Positions 17,754 through 28,152 of a stretch of 64,000 nt of DNA are shown here, piece after piece (within the stretch, counting starts at the first letter, position 1; the number at the start of each line of letters is the position of its first letter). Made by a program: the position numbers and the translations under genes. Under the pieces are notes generated by a model. It searched no databases. It was given only the letters and a program-made list of their open reading frames with translations, and had not been told where the DNA came from. Origin of the DNA: Alcaligenaceae bacterium (lineage in GTDB: Bacteria > Pseudomonadota > Gammaproteobacteria > Burkholderiales > Burkholderiaceae_B); assembly GCA_030538235.1 (NCBI GenBank), contig JAUNUJ010000003.1:289999-353998 (forward strand), in the 5' to 3' direction.

Positions 17754-20006
17754 CTAGTTTAATCCCAAGGCAGTAGCTTCTTGCTTAAGTACTTGGGAGG
17801 CCTTGTACATCTGCTTGAGCGGGAAACGCATGCTGATATAGTCTTGACCGGATTCGATCGGTGGCGGTTCGTCTTGACAGTGAAAAGGCTTTAAAGTCAG
17901 CATGTTGTAAACATAGTCAATGTTCTTTTCCAGATCCTCAGGGATATCATCAAATTGAATCATCAGAGGCACCATGGAGTTAATTTGACTGGCTAGCGCA
18001 TCGGCTTCCAGCAAGATACGGTTCAGACGAATAATATCCATCTGGCGTCTATCGGGTTCGCTCATCATGCGATTTAAACTATCCGTAAAGAGCGCATAGG
18101 CATCTTGCATTTTTTTGCGTGATAAGTGCATGGCTAATAAGCTCGGTTCTGTCGGCTCTGCTATACGCTGCTCTTTGGGCAAGGCTTGTAGCACCCGTAC
18201 ATAGGCAATCGTGTCGTGCAAGTAGTGATAAAGCGCGTCAATTGTGTTGCTAACGTACTTGGGCAGCTGATCTCTTTCCCACCAAGGTAGTAGAAAACTA
18301 AAGACAAAAGTAATCGCCGAAGCAATCAGGGTATCCAATGCGCGTTCACCCACCAACCAATAAAAACCGGGGGTGAGAAAGTGGAAACCAATCAAGATAT
18401 AGACCGTGATAAAAACCGAACCGAGTCGGAAATTGTCCTTGATGTAGGTGTTGCCTAAAATCATCGCCACAAACATCACTGTCATAATCACAAAGTTATT
18501 ATTAGTAATGGCAAACAGTCCGATGGTGATTATGCAACCAATCAAGGTGCCGATTAAACGCCAGCTTGTTCGTTGTTGAGTTAGCGTAAAACCGGGGCGC
18601 ATGATGAGTAATACAGTGACCAGAATCCAATTGGTGTGATTACTAAGGTTCTGATAGACGCTGTCTTCTAGCGGCATTAAAAATAATAAGGCAGTGCCTA
18701 ACTGCACAAAGAGGACAGCAGCAGTAACACGCAGTGAATAACGTACAATCGCCGACTTTAGACCCATTTTGAGCTGATTTAATAGTCGCGAAAATGAATA
18801 GTCATTGGTCGAACGAAATTGTAGCAAGGAAGGACTGATGGTCACGGCTTCCTTGGCACTTGCTACACACTCATGCCCGGACTGTCTGGGATCCGGCGGT
18901 CCTTGGAAGTTTTTAACATAGCGTAGGTTATTACTGATTTCTTCAACATTAAAGTGCGTGTTTCTCAGGCGACGATAAATTTGAATCACTAAGCTATAAA
19001 TTTCGGGTTCTTCCTGTGGCAGGTTGTGTGCTCGAAACTGCTCGATTTCAAATTCCAAGGCACGTAACTCGGCCTTGACACTACTACGATAAGAAAGCGG
19101 TTCATTACGAATTAAGTCGGTGGCTGCGTGGTTTAGAGTGGCACTCAAAATAACCAAGGTGTCGCGCATAAAAAGCAAGGCATCATGGTCGCTCAACTTT
19201 TTTCGCAAATACTGATAGTCAGTATGAGTAGCCACCATATTGTCCATAATGGCTACCATCCGGTTAAAGATATTCCATAGCCGGGTCCGCTGTTCGTAAG
19301 TACTGCTTTCATCTGAGCTGGGTAAATGGCGCAAAATCATGTCTCGAGCCGCTTGTTGAGTCTCAATCATGCGCGAGGTTTGATTGATTAGTTTATGGAA
19401 ACTTTTATCTAAATCGCGCTCTACATCATATAAACGGGCACGGGCCAACATGTAATTAGCGGTGGCATACAAAGCGCTGGCGATTATTAAACGCTGTTCG
19501 TACTTCCGAAATAGATAACTGATGCTGACACTAAAGAACCAATAGGAGGTACAGCCCAGAAAGGTCAATGCGCTATGCACCATGGCTTCATCATAGGGTT
19601 TGACAAAGTTATGGTTCATCAAAATAGCCAGTAAGGCTGCAAATCCAATCAAGGTGCCGGATTTGCCATAGACCGCTAGAATCGAATACAGGAAAACCAA
19701 TGCGGTAATCATGACCCAAGAGACTTCGTGGTAGGGGCCGAGCAGGTTGACAAAAAAGGTCCCGACACTACATAACATCAAAGTCGCTAAGAGCTCATTG
19801 CTGCGAGCTCTCAAGCTATAGGCTGCCGGTGGATCGACAATCGACATGCAGAGCACGCCACTGGCAAAAGCCACCCCATGCTCATAGTCCTGCAAAAGAC
19901 CGAAAAACACGAAGATGGCAACAAACAAACCGAAAGCCTTACGCACGCCGAAATACAGCTCCGGACTGTGGAAGAACTTATTGAGGGTATCGGTTCCTAT
20001 GTGCAC
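17754..20006 (-). CDS. FUSC family inner-membrane protein (YccS/YhfK-like)
   Basis: 750-residue membrane protein with two clusters of about six transmembrane segments (residues ~25-170 and ~410-560) and large soluble regions between and after them, the layout of the YccS/YhfK/FUSC family related to aromatic-acid exporters. The second cluster contains FVQLGTALLFLMPLEDSVYQNLSNHTNWILVTVLLIMRPGFTLTQQRTSWRLIGTLIGC, characteristic of the FUSC domain. The GTG start at 20006 (VHIGTDTLNKFFHSPELYFGVRKAFGL) fits the family N-terminus. The substrate is unknown. It is transcribed away from ilvB. Confidence 0.88.
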   Translation of the reverse strand: MHIGTDTLNKFFHSPELYFGVRKAFGLFVAIFVFFGLLQDYEHGVAFASGVLCMSIVDPPAAYSLRARSNELLATLMLCSVGTFFVNLLGPYHEVSWVMITALVFLYSILAVYGKSGTLIGFAALLAILMNHNFVKPYDEAMVHSALTFLGCTSYWFFSVSISYLFRKYEQRLIIASALYATANYMLARARLYDVERDLDKSFHKLINQTSRMIETQQAARDMILRHLPSSDESSTYEQRTRLWNIFNRMVAIMDNMVATHTDYQYLRKKLSDHDALLFMRDTLVILSATLNHAATDLIRNEPLSYRSSVKAELRALEFEIEQFRAHNLPQEEPEIYSLVIQIYRRLRNTHFNVEEISNNLRYVKNFQGPPDPRQSGHECVASAKEAVTISPSLLQFRSTNDYSFSRLLNQLKMGLKSAIVRYSLRVTAAVLFVQLGTALLFLMPLEDSVYQNLSNHTNWILVTVLLIMRPGFTLTQQRTSWRLIGTLIGCIITIGLFAITNNNFVIMTVMFVAMILGNTYIKDNFRLGSVFITVYILIGFHFLTPGFYWLVGERALDTLIASAITFVFSFLLPWWERDQLPKYVSNTIDALYHYLHDTIAYVRVLQALPKEQRIAEPTEPSLLAMHLSRKKMQDAYALFTDSLNRMMSEPDRRQMDIIRLNRILLEADALASQINSMVPLMIQFDDIPEDLEKNIDYVYNMLTLKPFHCQDEPPPIESGQDYISMRFPLKQMYKASQVLKQEATALGLN

Positions 20007-20577
20007 TTTGCAATCACCTAAATCTTAGCGCATGAAAACAAGCTCTTATTATAAACATTTGTAGTGCTTTCTTTGAGTTTTGAGGCAGTGGTTGCGCGAC
20101 TGCATTTTGATTTATCGAGTAGGGAGGGTTTAATCCGCCTAAAGTGTGGTGTTTTATCTATGATTTAACTGACAAATAAGCTGATTTTAGCTCCTGCCAT
20201 TGATTTTTTGATGGCAATGGGCTAATGTTTCACTTTGTGTCTTTTTTTATCATAAAAAAGCACTGGACTTATAGACGATAAATACTCAGTTACCCATTGA
20301 GTATCAGTGACAAGTCACACACATTGTCATAGCGCTATAGCCCTAAGTTTAGAAAAAATCTGTCGTATCTTGCCACAAGCAAATTCGCAGACTCCGTTTC
20401 TGACTTTTATGCATAGTTTTAATGCGATGTACAAGCCTCTGAAGGCCTTTATCGAGCTGAATAGCTGTTGTGGGTGGCGACTCTCCGTGAGGGTCAAAGC
20501 GCTGCGATGGCCTTCCGGTTGCGACAGATGCCGCTTCGTCAGGTGTGCGATGTACCGGTTATGAAAGGAATATAAAA
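20007..20577 (+). other. Long structured intergenic leader upstream of ilvB
   Basis: 570 bases separate the FUSC gene from ilvB. Dyads include TGCCAT/ATGGCA (20195-20200 and 20211-20216), a perfect ATACTCA/TGAGTAT pair (20282-20288 and 20298-20304), and a 7-bp stem GACTCTC/GAGGGTC with a 3-base loop (20479-20495). A reading frame ends at 20564, 13 nt before ilvB, but lacks a ribosome binding site and any run of Ile, Leu or Val codons, so I do not call a classical attenuation peptide. A promoter plus structured 5' UTR controlling ilvBHC is the likely content. Confidence 0.45.
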
Positions 20578-22305
20578 ATGGAACAATTAACGGGCGCAGA
20601 GATTGTTGTTCGCTGTCTGGCCGAACAAGGTGTTGAGCATATCTTCGGTTATCCGGGTGGCGCAGTACTATATATCTATGACGCTATTTTCAGTCAAAAA
20701 GATTTTCAGCACATTCTAGTGCGTCATGAGCAGGCTGCTGTTCACGCTGCCGACGCTTACTCCCGCTCTTCTAATAAAGTCGGCGTTGCTTTAGTCACCA
20801 GTGGCCCTGGTCTGACCAATGCCGTGACCGGTTTGGCGACGGCCTATATGGACTCGATTCCTATGGTCCTGATTAGTGGCCAGGTTGGCACCAAGATGAT
20901 TGGCGAAGACGCTTTCCAAGAATGTGATGCGGTGGGTATTACCCGTCCTTGTGTTAAACACAATTTCCTCGTGCGTGATGTCAAAGACTTAGCCGACACC
21001 ATGCGCAAGGCTTTCCATATCGCCAGCACTGGCCGACCTGGTCCGGTCTTGGTTGATATCCCCAAAGACGTTACCATCGATACGTGGCGCTATGCTCCCC
21101 CTAAGAGCGAGGTTAAAATGCGTTCGTACAATCCGGTGGTCAAAGGGCACCAAGGTCAGATTAAAAAAGCTGTTATGGCCTTACGTTCAGCTTCCCGCCC
21201 TATGGTTTATGCGGGTGGTGGTGTGATCTTGTCGGATGCTGCAGAGGAACTACGTGAGTTAGTTGATCTGCTCGACGCCCCATGTACGACTACCTTGATG
21301 GCGTTAGGCGGTCTTAATGCCAGCCATCCTAATTATGTCGGGATGCCGGGCATGCATGGTAACTATGAAGCCAATATGTCCATGCAAAACAGCGATGTGC
21401 TAATTTGTGTGGGCGCGCGTTTTGATGACCGTGTCGTTGCTAATCCTAAGCATTTCGGTCAGGTACAGCGCAAAATTATTCATATTGACGTGGACCCGTC
21501 TTCTATTTCCAAGCGCGTTAGAGCCGACTTGCCGATTGTGGGCAATGTCAAAGACGTGCTGCAAGAGATGAATTCACAACTACGTGAGCTCAAAGGTAAT
21601 TCTGAGAAACCGGCTAAAAACATTGATGGTTGGTGGGAGCAAATTAATCAGTGGCGTGATCGTAAGTGTCTAGCTTATACGCAGTCTGATGATATTATCA
21701 AGCCTCAGTTTGTGGTTGAAAAGCTCTGGGAAGTGACCGGCGGTGAGGCCTTTGTCAGTTCAGACGTTGGTCAGCATCAGATGTTTGCTGCACAGTATTA
21801 CGGTTTTGAAAAACCACGTCGATGGTTGAATTCCGGTGGTCTAGGTACCATGGGTGTCGGTCTACCGTATGCTATGGGCGCCCAGATGGCTAATCCCGAC
21901 GGCATGTTTGCTTGTATTACCGGCGAAGGCTCGATCCAGATGAATATCCAGGAACTAGCCACTTGTAAGCAATACGGCTTTACTCCTAAGATTATTTGTC
22001 TCAATAATGGCTACCTCGGGATGGTAAGACAGTGGCAAGAGCTTGATTATGGTTCTCGTTATTCTGAGTCTTATATGGATTCTATCCCGGATTTCGTAAA
22101 GTTAGCCGAGAGCTATGGTCATGTCGGCATTCAGGTCACTAGGGTTGCCGACGTTGAGCCGGCGCTGCGTGAAGCTTTCTTTGGCGCTCACAAAAAGCGT
22201 CTGGTTTTCCTCGATTTCATAACCGATCCCGAGACCAATGTATGGCCAATGGTTAAAGCGGGCAAGGGATTAACTGAAATGTTAATCGACGGTATTGATG
22301 CATAG
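20578..22305 (+). CDS. ilvB: Acetolactate synthase large subunit
   Basis: TPP- and FAD-dependent enzyme for the first common step of branched-chain amino acid synthesis, joining pyruvate to pyruvate or 2-ketobutyrate. From ATG 20578 it has 575 residues, with catalytic Glu51 (VRHEQAAVHAADAY), SGPGLTNAVTG, the FAD/central domain and the TPP-Mg motif GEGSIQMNIQELATCKQYGFTPKIICLNN. An in-frame GTG 33 nt upstream was rejected because AAAGGA sits 8 nt before 20578. First gene of the ilvB-ilvH-ilvC operon. Confidence 0.97.
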   Translation: MEQLTGAEIVVRCLAEQGVEHIFGYPGGAVLYIYDAIFSQKDFQHILVRHEQAAVHAADAYSRSSNKVGVALVTSGPGLTNAVTGLATAYMDSIPMVLISGQVGTKMIGEDAFQECDAVGITRPCVKHNFLVRDVKDLADTMRKAFHIASTGRPGPVLVDIPKDVTIDTWRYAPPKSEVKMRSYNPVVKGHQGQIKKAVMALRSASRPMVYAGGGVILSDAAEELRELVDLLDAPCTTTLMALGGLNASHPNYVGMPGMHGNYEANMSMQNSDVLICVGARFDDRVVANPKHFGQVQRKIIHIDVDPSSISKRVRADLPIVGNVKDVLQEMNSQLRELKGNSEKPAKNIDGWWEQINQWRDRKCLAYTQSDDIIKPQFVVEKLWEVTGGEAFVSSDVGQHQMFAAQYYGFEKPRRWLNSGGLGTMGVGLPYAMGAQMANPDGMFACITGEGSIQMNIQELATCKQYGFTPKIICLNNGYLGMVRQWQELDYGSRYSESYMDSIPDFVKLAESYGHVGIQVTRVADVEPALREAFFGAHKKRLVFLDFITDPETNVWPMVKAGKGLTEMLIDGIDA

Positions 22306-22314
22306 GGGTGAGAC

Positions 22315-22806
22315 ATGAAACACGTAATTTCGATTTTATTAGAAAACGAGCCGGGTGCTTTATCTCGCGTAGTCGGTTTATTCTCCGCTCGTGGTTATAA
22401 CATTGAGACTCTGACAGTGGCACCGACAGAGGATCCGAGCTTATCGCGTCTGACCATTATGACCAATGGCTCTGAAGAAGTGATAGAGCAAATTACCAAG
22501 CACTTGAATCGTTTAGTCGATGTAGTCAAAGTCGTGGATTTGACTGAGGCGCCGATGGTTGAGCGTGAGCTTATGTTGATCAAGGTGCGCGCAGTTGGCA
22601 AGGAGCGCGAAGAGGTTTCCCGTCTTACGGAGATCTTCCGTGGGCGCATTCTTGATGTCACTGACAAGACCTTCACTATTGAGTTAACCGGTGTTCAGCA
22701 CAAAATCGATGCCTTTATCGAGGCTATTGAGCCGGGCGCTATTTTAGAAACTGTGCGTAGTGGTGTGACCGGTGTCGGTCGCGGTAATCGTATTTTAAAA
22801 GTTTAA
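22315..22806 (+). CDS. ilvH: Acetolactate synthase small (regulatory) subunit
   Basis: 163-residue regulatory subunit that confers valine feedback inhibition on IlvB. The N-terminal ACT domain (MKHVISILLENEPGALSRVVGLFSARGYNIETLTVAPTEDPSLSRLTI) and the C-terminal ALS_ss_C domain ending GAILETVRSGVTGVGRGNRILKV are complete. It starts 9 nt after ilvB, so coupled expression is expected. Confidence 0.97.
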   Translation: MKHVISILLENEPGALSRVVGLFSARGYNIETLTVAPTEDPSLSRLTIMTNGSEEVIEQITKHLNRLVDVVKVVDLTEAPMVERELMLIKVRAVGKEREEVSRLTEIFRGRILDVTDKTFTIELTGVQHKIDAFIEAIEPGAILETVRSGVTGVGRGNRILKV

Positions 22807-23877
<1,071 letters not shown>

Positions 23878-23881
23878 TTAC

Positions 23882-24679
23882 GTGTTATTTACGGTATTAG
23901 GAACCGGTAGCTCCGCGCAGCTGCCGGTTTATAACTGTCAATGCCCTGCTTGCGAGCGGGCACGGGCAGATAGTCGTTTTATTAGACGTCCCGCCAGTGC
24001 TATGTTGCAAATTGGTTGGGACGTTTATTTATTTGATAGCGGCCTAATGGATTTGCGCGAGCGTTTTCCGCTGCCGACTAGCGATAGTGATTCCTCTCCT
24101 CGGCTTAAAGCTATTTTTCAAACGCATTATCATGCAGATCATGCCCAAGGTTTATTAAGTCTGCGGTGGGGTGTAAATATGTCATTACCGATCTATGGAC
24201 CGGTGGACAACGAGGGTTTCGCTGATCTCTATAGAAATCCCGGTGTTCTAGATTTTTCTCCTACCTTAGAACCTTTTCAGCGGCTTAGTCTGAGTGGTCA
24301 AAATCGCCAGACAGTGGATATTACCGCTTTACCCTTAGAGCATTCGAGACCGACGCTGGGTTATTTAATCGAAGCACCCCAAGGCAAAGCTGTGGCCTAT
24401 TTAACGGACACTAAAGGCTTATCTCCACGAGTAATCGAATTGCTACGCGCTGCTGAAGTGGATTATTTATTGATTGACTGTACTTTCGCACCAAGCGTCG
24501 ACGCTAAGGGTCATAACAATCTTGATGAGGCGCAAGCTTTGCAGTCACAGGTGCAGGCTAAAGCCTTTTATTTGACGCATATTGATCATAGTTTGGACAG
24601 TTATCTGATCAAACATCCGGAACAATTATTACCGGGTGTGCGATTGGCTCAGGATGGTATGAGTTTTAACTTGATTTGA
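23882..24679 (+). CDS. PhnP-like metallo-beta-lactamase phosphodiesterase
   Basis: 265-residue metallo-hydrolase closely resembling PhnP, the phosphoribosyl 1,2-cyclic phosphate phosphodiesterase: a zinc-site-like CQCPACERARADSRFIRRPAS near the N-terminus, the metal motif THYHADHAQGLLSLRWGV, IYGP, NPGVLDFSPTLEPF, ALPLEHSRPTLGYLIEA, and YLTDTKGL. No phosphonate C-P lyase genes are present, so its natural substrate here is open; housekeeping RNA or nucleotide cyclic phosphates are possible. The GTG start lies only 4 nt after the ilvC stop, so it probably rides on the ilv operon. Confidence 0.85.
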   Translation: MLFTVLGTGSSAQLPVYNCQCPACERARADSRFIRRPASAMLQIGWDVYLFDSGLMDLRERFPLPTSDSDSSPRLKAIFQTHYHADHAQGLLSLRWGVNMSLPIYGPVDNEGFADLYRNPGVLDFSPTLEPFQRLSLSGQNRQTVDITALPLEHSRPTLGYLIEAPQGKAVAYLTDTKGLSPRVIELLRAAEVDYLLIDCTFAPSVDAKGHNNLDEAQALQSQVQAKAFYLTHIDHSLDSYLIKHPEQLLPGVRLAQDGMSFNLI

Positions 24680-24752
24680 GCCTAAACTTACAGTCAACGT
24701 TAAGTTGATTAGCAGCATAGGTAGAGCTCTCGGGATTGAAACAGTAGAGGCG

Positions 24753-25250
24753 ATGAAGAAAGTTCTGATTATCGGTTGCCCCGGCAGCGGCAAGAGCACT
24801 TTTGCTAAGGCTTTGCACCGAAAAACCGCTTTGCCACTAATTCACTTGGACCGACTCTATTGGCATGCAGACGGTACAGCGCTTGAACGGGGTATTTTTA
24901 AAGAGCGTTTGCGCGATGTCTTGGCCCAAGAATCTTGGATTATTGATGGCAATTATGGCTCTACGTTGTCCATGCGATTAGCTGCCTGTGACACGGTGTT
25001 TTTTCTGGATTATCCGACCGCAGTTTGTTTAGCGGGCGTATTGACTAGAAAGGGTCAAGCTCGTTCTGATCTGCCCTGGATAGAATTATCAAAAGACGAC
25101 GATGAAGAGTTTTTACAATTAATTAGAGACTATCCTCAACATCAACGACCGCAGGTTTTGGATTTATTAAGTCAATATCCCGACAAGCAACAGCGGATTT
25201 TTAACAGCCGCCAAGCGGCCTCAGAGTATTTAGAGACTTTATCGTCATAG
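24753..25250 (+). CDS. Adenylate kinase-like P-loop NTPase (FlaR/topology-modulation type)
   Basis: 165-residue small kinase with Walker A IIGCPGSGKSTFAKAL, the LIHLDRLYWHADG element and WIIDGNYGSTLSMRLAACDTVFFLDYP that define the adenylate kinase-like family often annotated as topology modulation protein. The true substrate is unknown. The ATG at 24753 fits the usual MKKVLIIGCPGSGKS start; upstream in-frame codons would add an unrelated segment. The AGAGG before it is unusually close, about 2 nt. Confidence 0.8.
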   Translation: MKKVLIIGCPGSGKSTFAKALHRKTALPLIHLDRLYWHADGTALERGIFKERLRDVLAQESWIIDGNYGSTLSMRLAACDTVFFLDYPTAVCLAGVLTRKGQARSDLPWIELSKDDDEEFLQLIRDYPQHQRPQVLDLLSQYPDKQQRIFNSRQAASEYLETLSS

Positions 25251-25267
25251 AGTTTTAAACATAAAAA

Positions 25268-25305
25268 TCCCGAGTAATTAACACCGTGGTGAAATTAGCT
25301 CGGGA
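25268..25305 (-). terminator. Terminator of the nitroreductase gene
   Basis: A long interrupted hairpin has outer stem TCCCGAG/CTCGGGA (25268-25274 with 25299-25305), then TAATT/AATTA with one bulged base, and an inner CACC/GGTG. On the minus strand it is followed by TTTTTAT. It may also act on the convergent kinase gene. Confidence 0.75.
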
Positions 25306-25366
25306 CCGGATAGACTTAATTTTTGTTTAGCTAGTTGCTAATACAATCAATTTTCCGCTCAAGTGT

Positions 25367-25963
25367 TTAGGCGCCAAATACGCGGAAACGAGCGTCATCA
25401 TCCATATATGTTTTATCGCCGGCAGGGCTTTCAATGCTACCGAAAGGCATTTGGGCACGTAAAACCCAGCCTTCAGGAATATTCCAACGTTGAGCGACGT
25501 CAGCGTCAATCACCGGATTGTAATGCTGCAAAGAAGCACCGATATTAACTTCAGCAAGAGCTAACCAAACCGCATACTGCGTTATACCGGTAGAGTGCTC
25601 GGACCAGATCGGGAAGTTATCTGCATACAGAGGGAATTGTTTTTGTAAGTTTTCGATGGGCTCTTTATCTTCGTAAAATAAGATGGTGCCTTTAGCAGCT
25701 TTGAAGCCATCGACTTTTTTGTCGGTTGCTGTAAAATCACCGTCACCAACTAGGATGCGTAAGGTTTCGCGGGTGATTTCCCATAATGCATCATGCTCTT
25801 CATCTAAAAGAACAACCACGCGTGAACTTTGAGAGTTAAAAGAAGAAGGGGTTTCTTTTACAATGTTTTTGACCAGTTGAGCAACTTCGTCATTAGACTG
25901 GGTGATGTTCTTACCTAAATGGTAAATCGAACGACGTTTTTTTGCTAAATCTAATAAACTCAT
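25367..25963 (-). CDS. Nitroreductase family protein
   Basis: 198-residue FMN-dependent oxidoreductase. The N-terminal SLLDLAKKRRSIYHLGKN is the FMN-phosphate-binding Arg motif of the family, followed by KETPSSFNSQSSRVVVLL and the C-terminal GASLQHYNPVIDADVAQRWNIPEGWVLRAQMPFGSIESPAGDK. This resembles the YdgI/Frm2-like NAD(P)H nitroreductases reported to act on quinones, nitro compounds or fatty-acid signals; the substrate cannot be chosen from sequence. Monocistronic, with its own terminator. Confidence 0.9.
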   Translation of the reverse strand: MSLLDLAKKRRSIYHLGKNITQSNDEVAQLVKNIVKETPSSFNSQSSRVVVLLDEEHDALWEITRETLRILVGDGDFTATDKKVDGFKAAKGTILFYEDKEPIENLQKQFPLYADNFPIWSEHSTGITQYAVWLALAEVNIGASLQHYNPVIDADVAQRWNIPEGWVLRAQMPFGSIESPAGDKTYMDDDARFRVFGA

Positions 25964-26422
25964 GAAATCTCCGAATAATGAGGTCGATAAAGACTAAAGA
26001 ATTCAGCAAGATATCCCACTGGGTCACCACAAAGAAAGACCAAGGGTGAGATATGCCGCTGTGGGAGAGGAGGATCTTTAGCTTTATCGAGGGTTATATT
26101 TTAAGGATTTACTACATAATAGAGAACTATTAAACCATGATTAGCTTATAGCCAAATGTTATAAGAATGCAAAACACATGATTTTATATAGTCAGGATAT
26201 TATAACTGCATAGGCAAATAATAGGCTATTGAGACCCTAATATCTAATCGTTTAAAATTAACTGTGCCATAGTCAAACTTTATCGGAACCTTAGTGGCTA
26301 GGATAGCTGATGATGGTTGAAGCTTAGTTTTCTTTACTGTCTAAGCAAAGCTTGGGGGCGGTACGTGTTACCATTAAAGTTTCCCGTTCTAAACGAAATC
26401 TCTCAATTTAATAGGTACTTAA
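25964..26422. other. Intergenic region between divergent nitroreductase and psd
   Basis: About 460 AT-rich bases without a supportable reading frame, tRNA or strong hairpin. It must hold the two divergent promoters. I see no clear operator or riboswitch. Confidence 0.5.
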
Positions 26423-27082
26423 GTGAGTAATCAGTTAACAAATAATAATCAAAAACGTCCTATCTTGGCTAAAGAGGGTTGGCCATTTATTGCGCTTGCT
26501 GTGGTCTTAGCAATTGTCACCAGCTTAATCAACTCGTGGTTGGGTTTATTATTTATCTTGGTCGCGATTTTTGTGATTCAGTTTTTTCGGGATCCGAGTC
26601 GTCAAGCGCCGGTAGGCGACAGTTTGGTGTTATCACCTGCCGATGGTCGTATTGTGGCGGTTGAAGAGGTGGATGATCCCTATGCCGGTAGACGCGCGCT
26701 TAAAATCAGTGTGTTTATGAATGTTTTTAATGTGCATTCGAACCAGATGCCAGTGAGTGGTCGCATAGCAAAAGTTGAGTATTTCAAGGGCAAATTTGTT
26801 AATGCCGATTTAGACAAAGCTTCCGTAGAAAATGAACGTAATGCGATTGTCATCGAGCGTGCTGATGGGCAGCTCGTGACCTCTGTACAGGTGGCAGGTT
26901 TAGTGGCTAGACGCATTTTATGTTATGTCAATGAGGGACAGCAGTTGATGGCAGCGGATCGTTATGGATTTATTCGCTTTGGTTCACGTGTCGATGTGTA
27001 TTTGCCCCTAACTGCTAAGCCATTGGTAGCGATCGGCGACACGGTGTCACATACCATCACCATCTTGGCTGAATTGGAGTAA
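26423..27082 (+). CDS. psd: Phosphatidylserine decarboxylase proenzyme (short type)
   Basis: Makes phosphatidylethanolamine from phosphatidylserine at the inner membrane. The 219-residue proenzyme has a hydrophobic N-terminal anchor (residues ~20-53), [30 protein letters not shown] with the catalytic His, and the self-cleavage site Gly187-Ser188 in [16 protein letters not shown] that generates the pyruvoyl group. It belongs to the short psd type found with pssA in many Burkholderiales. GTG start; the gene ends 2 nt before pssA. Confidence 0.95.
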   Translation: MSNQLTNNNQKRPILAKEGWPFIALAVVLAIVTSLINSWLGLLFILVAIFVIQFFRDPSRQAPVGDSLVLSPADGRIVAVEEVDDPYAGRRALKISVFMNVFNVHSNQMPVSGRIAKVEYFKGKFVNADLDKASVENERNAIVIERADGQLVTSVQVAGLVARRILCYVNEGQQLMAADRYGFIRFGSRVDVYLPLTAKPLVAIGDTVSHTITILAELE

Positions 27083-27084
27083 TT

Positions 27085-27942
27085 ATGTTAGATGAGCCAA
27101 AAGAGCTTGCTCAAGAGGTAGACCAAAAGCCCGTCGAAGAAGTTCAGGCTTCAAGCAACTTTATTGATAATTTGATGGAAGAACCGGTTTTGGTCAATTC
27201 CTCAAATGTGCCTAAACGCGGTATTTACCTGCTGCCTAACGCCATCACCACGGCAAATTTATTTGCCGGTTTTTTTGCTATTATGCAGGCCATGAATCAT
27301 CGCTTCGAATTAGCGGCGCTAGCGATCTTCGCAGCCATGGTGATGGATGGCATGGATGGGCGCATTGCGCGTTTGACTAACACCCAATCGTCATTTGGTG
27401 AGCAGTATGACTCCATGGCGGATATGGTCTCCTTTGGTGTAGCGCCGGCTTTGGTTATGTACACCTATACTTTGCATGATTTGGGTCGTTGGGGTTGGTT
27501 GGCTGCCTTTATTTATGTCGCGGGGGCAGCGCTTCGTCTGGCCCGTTTTAATAGCAATATAAATATTGTCGACAGTCGCTTTTTTCAGGGTTTACCAAGC
27601 CCAGCGGCGGCAGCGCTGACCGCCGGCTTTGTTTGGCTATCGGTAGACAATCGTTTACCGATTTCTGACCCGCATGCTTGGGTGGCTTTTGTGATTACGG
27701 TGTATGCCGGTCTGACCATGATTTCAAATGCGCCGTTTTTCAGTGGTAAATCCGGTTTTTTAAATGAGAAAAAATCACCGGCACTGCTGATGACGATGTT
27801 GGTTCTGGTTTTTGCCTTGCTGATGCTAAATGCACCGGTGGTGATTACCTTGGTGTTTTTATCCTATACCCTTTCGGGATGGGTGGTTATGTTTTTACGT
27901 TGGCGCAAGGCTAAACACCTGCGTGTTAAAAGAGATCGCTAA
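27085..27942 (+). CDS. pssA: CDP-diacylglycerol-serine O-phosphatidyltransferase
   Basis: Integral membrane enzyme making phosphatidylserine from CDP-DAG and serine, the substrate of the adjacent Psd. The CDP-alcohol phosphatidyltransferase motif is intact, from DGMDGRIAR to GEQYDSMAD (DGx2ARx8Gx3Dx3D). About eight hydrophobic segments follow an acidic N-terminal extension of ~45 residues. It starts 2 nt after psd and is followed by a terminator, so psd-pssA is a two-gene phosphatidylethanolamine operon. Confidence 0.96.
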   Translation: MLDEPKELAQEVDQKPVEEVQASSNFIDNLMEEPVLVNSSNVPKRGIYLLPNAITTANLFAGFFAIMQAMNHRFELAALAIFAAMVMDGMDGRIARLTNTQSSFGEQYDSMADMVSFGVAPALVMYTYTLHDLGRWGWLAAFIYVAGAALRLARFNSNINIVDSRFFQGLPSPAAAALTAGFVWLSVDNRLPISDPHAWVAFVITVYAGLTMISNAPFFSGKSGFLNEKKSPALLMTMLVLVFALLMLNAPVVITLVFLSYTLSGWVVMFLRWRKAKHLRVKRDR

Positions 27943-27954
27943 TGACCCACCCCC

Positions 27955-27987
27955 AAACCCCTTATTGTTTAAGACGATAAGGGGTTT
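27955..27987 (+). terminator. Terminator after pssA
   Basis: Perfect 11-bp stem AAACCCCTTAT (27955-27965) with ATAAGGGGTTT (27977-27987) and an 11-base loop. The T tract is short (TTTAGTTTAA). Confidence 0.7.
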
Positions 27988-28152
27988 AGTTTAATGAGCA
28001 AAAAATAAAACGTCGTGTTGTATTTATTAGCCCTTAGATTAATGACTGCCTAAGCAGTTAATTGCCTGTATAATGCATCTATTTATTGTTTGCGATTTTA
28101 AAAGCCAAAACCCCCAAACCCAAAGTTTTCTAATCATCAGGTATTGTTATTC

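Noticed and set aside
20312-20334. Possible Pho box (AAGTCAC and TTGTCAT) in the ilvB leader
   Set aside because: The two half-sites are 12 rather than 11 bp apart, no further unit is in phase, and no suitable -10 follows at the 6-nt spacing.
20307-20564. Reading frame of 85 codons just upstream of ilvB, as a leader peptide
   Set aside because: It begins with GTG without a ribosome binding site, has rare Cys/Arg-rich composition and no cluster of Ile, Leu or Val codons.
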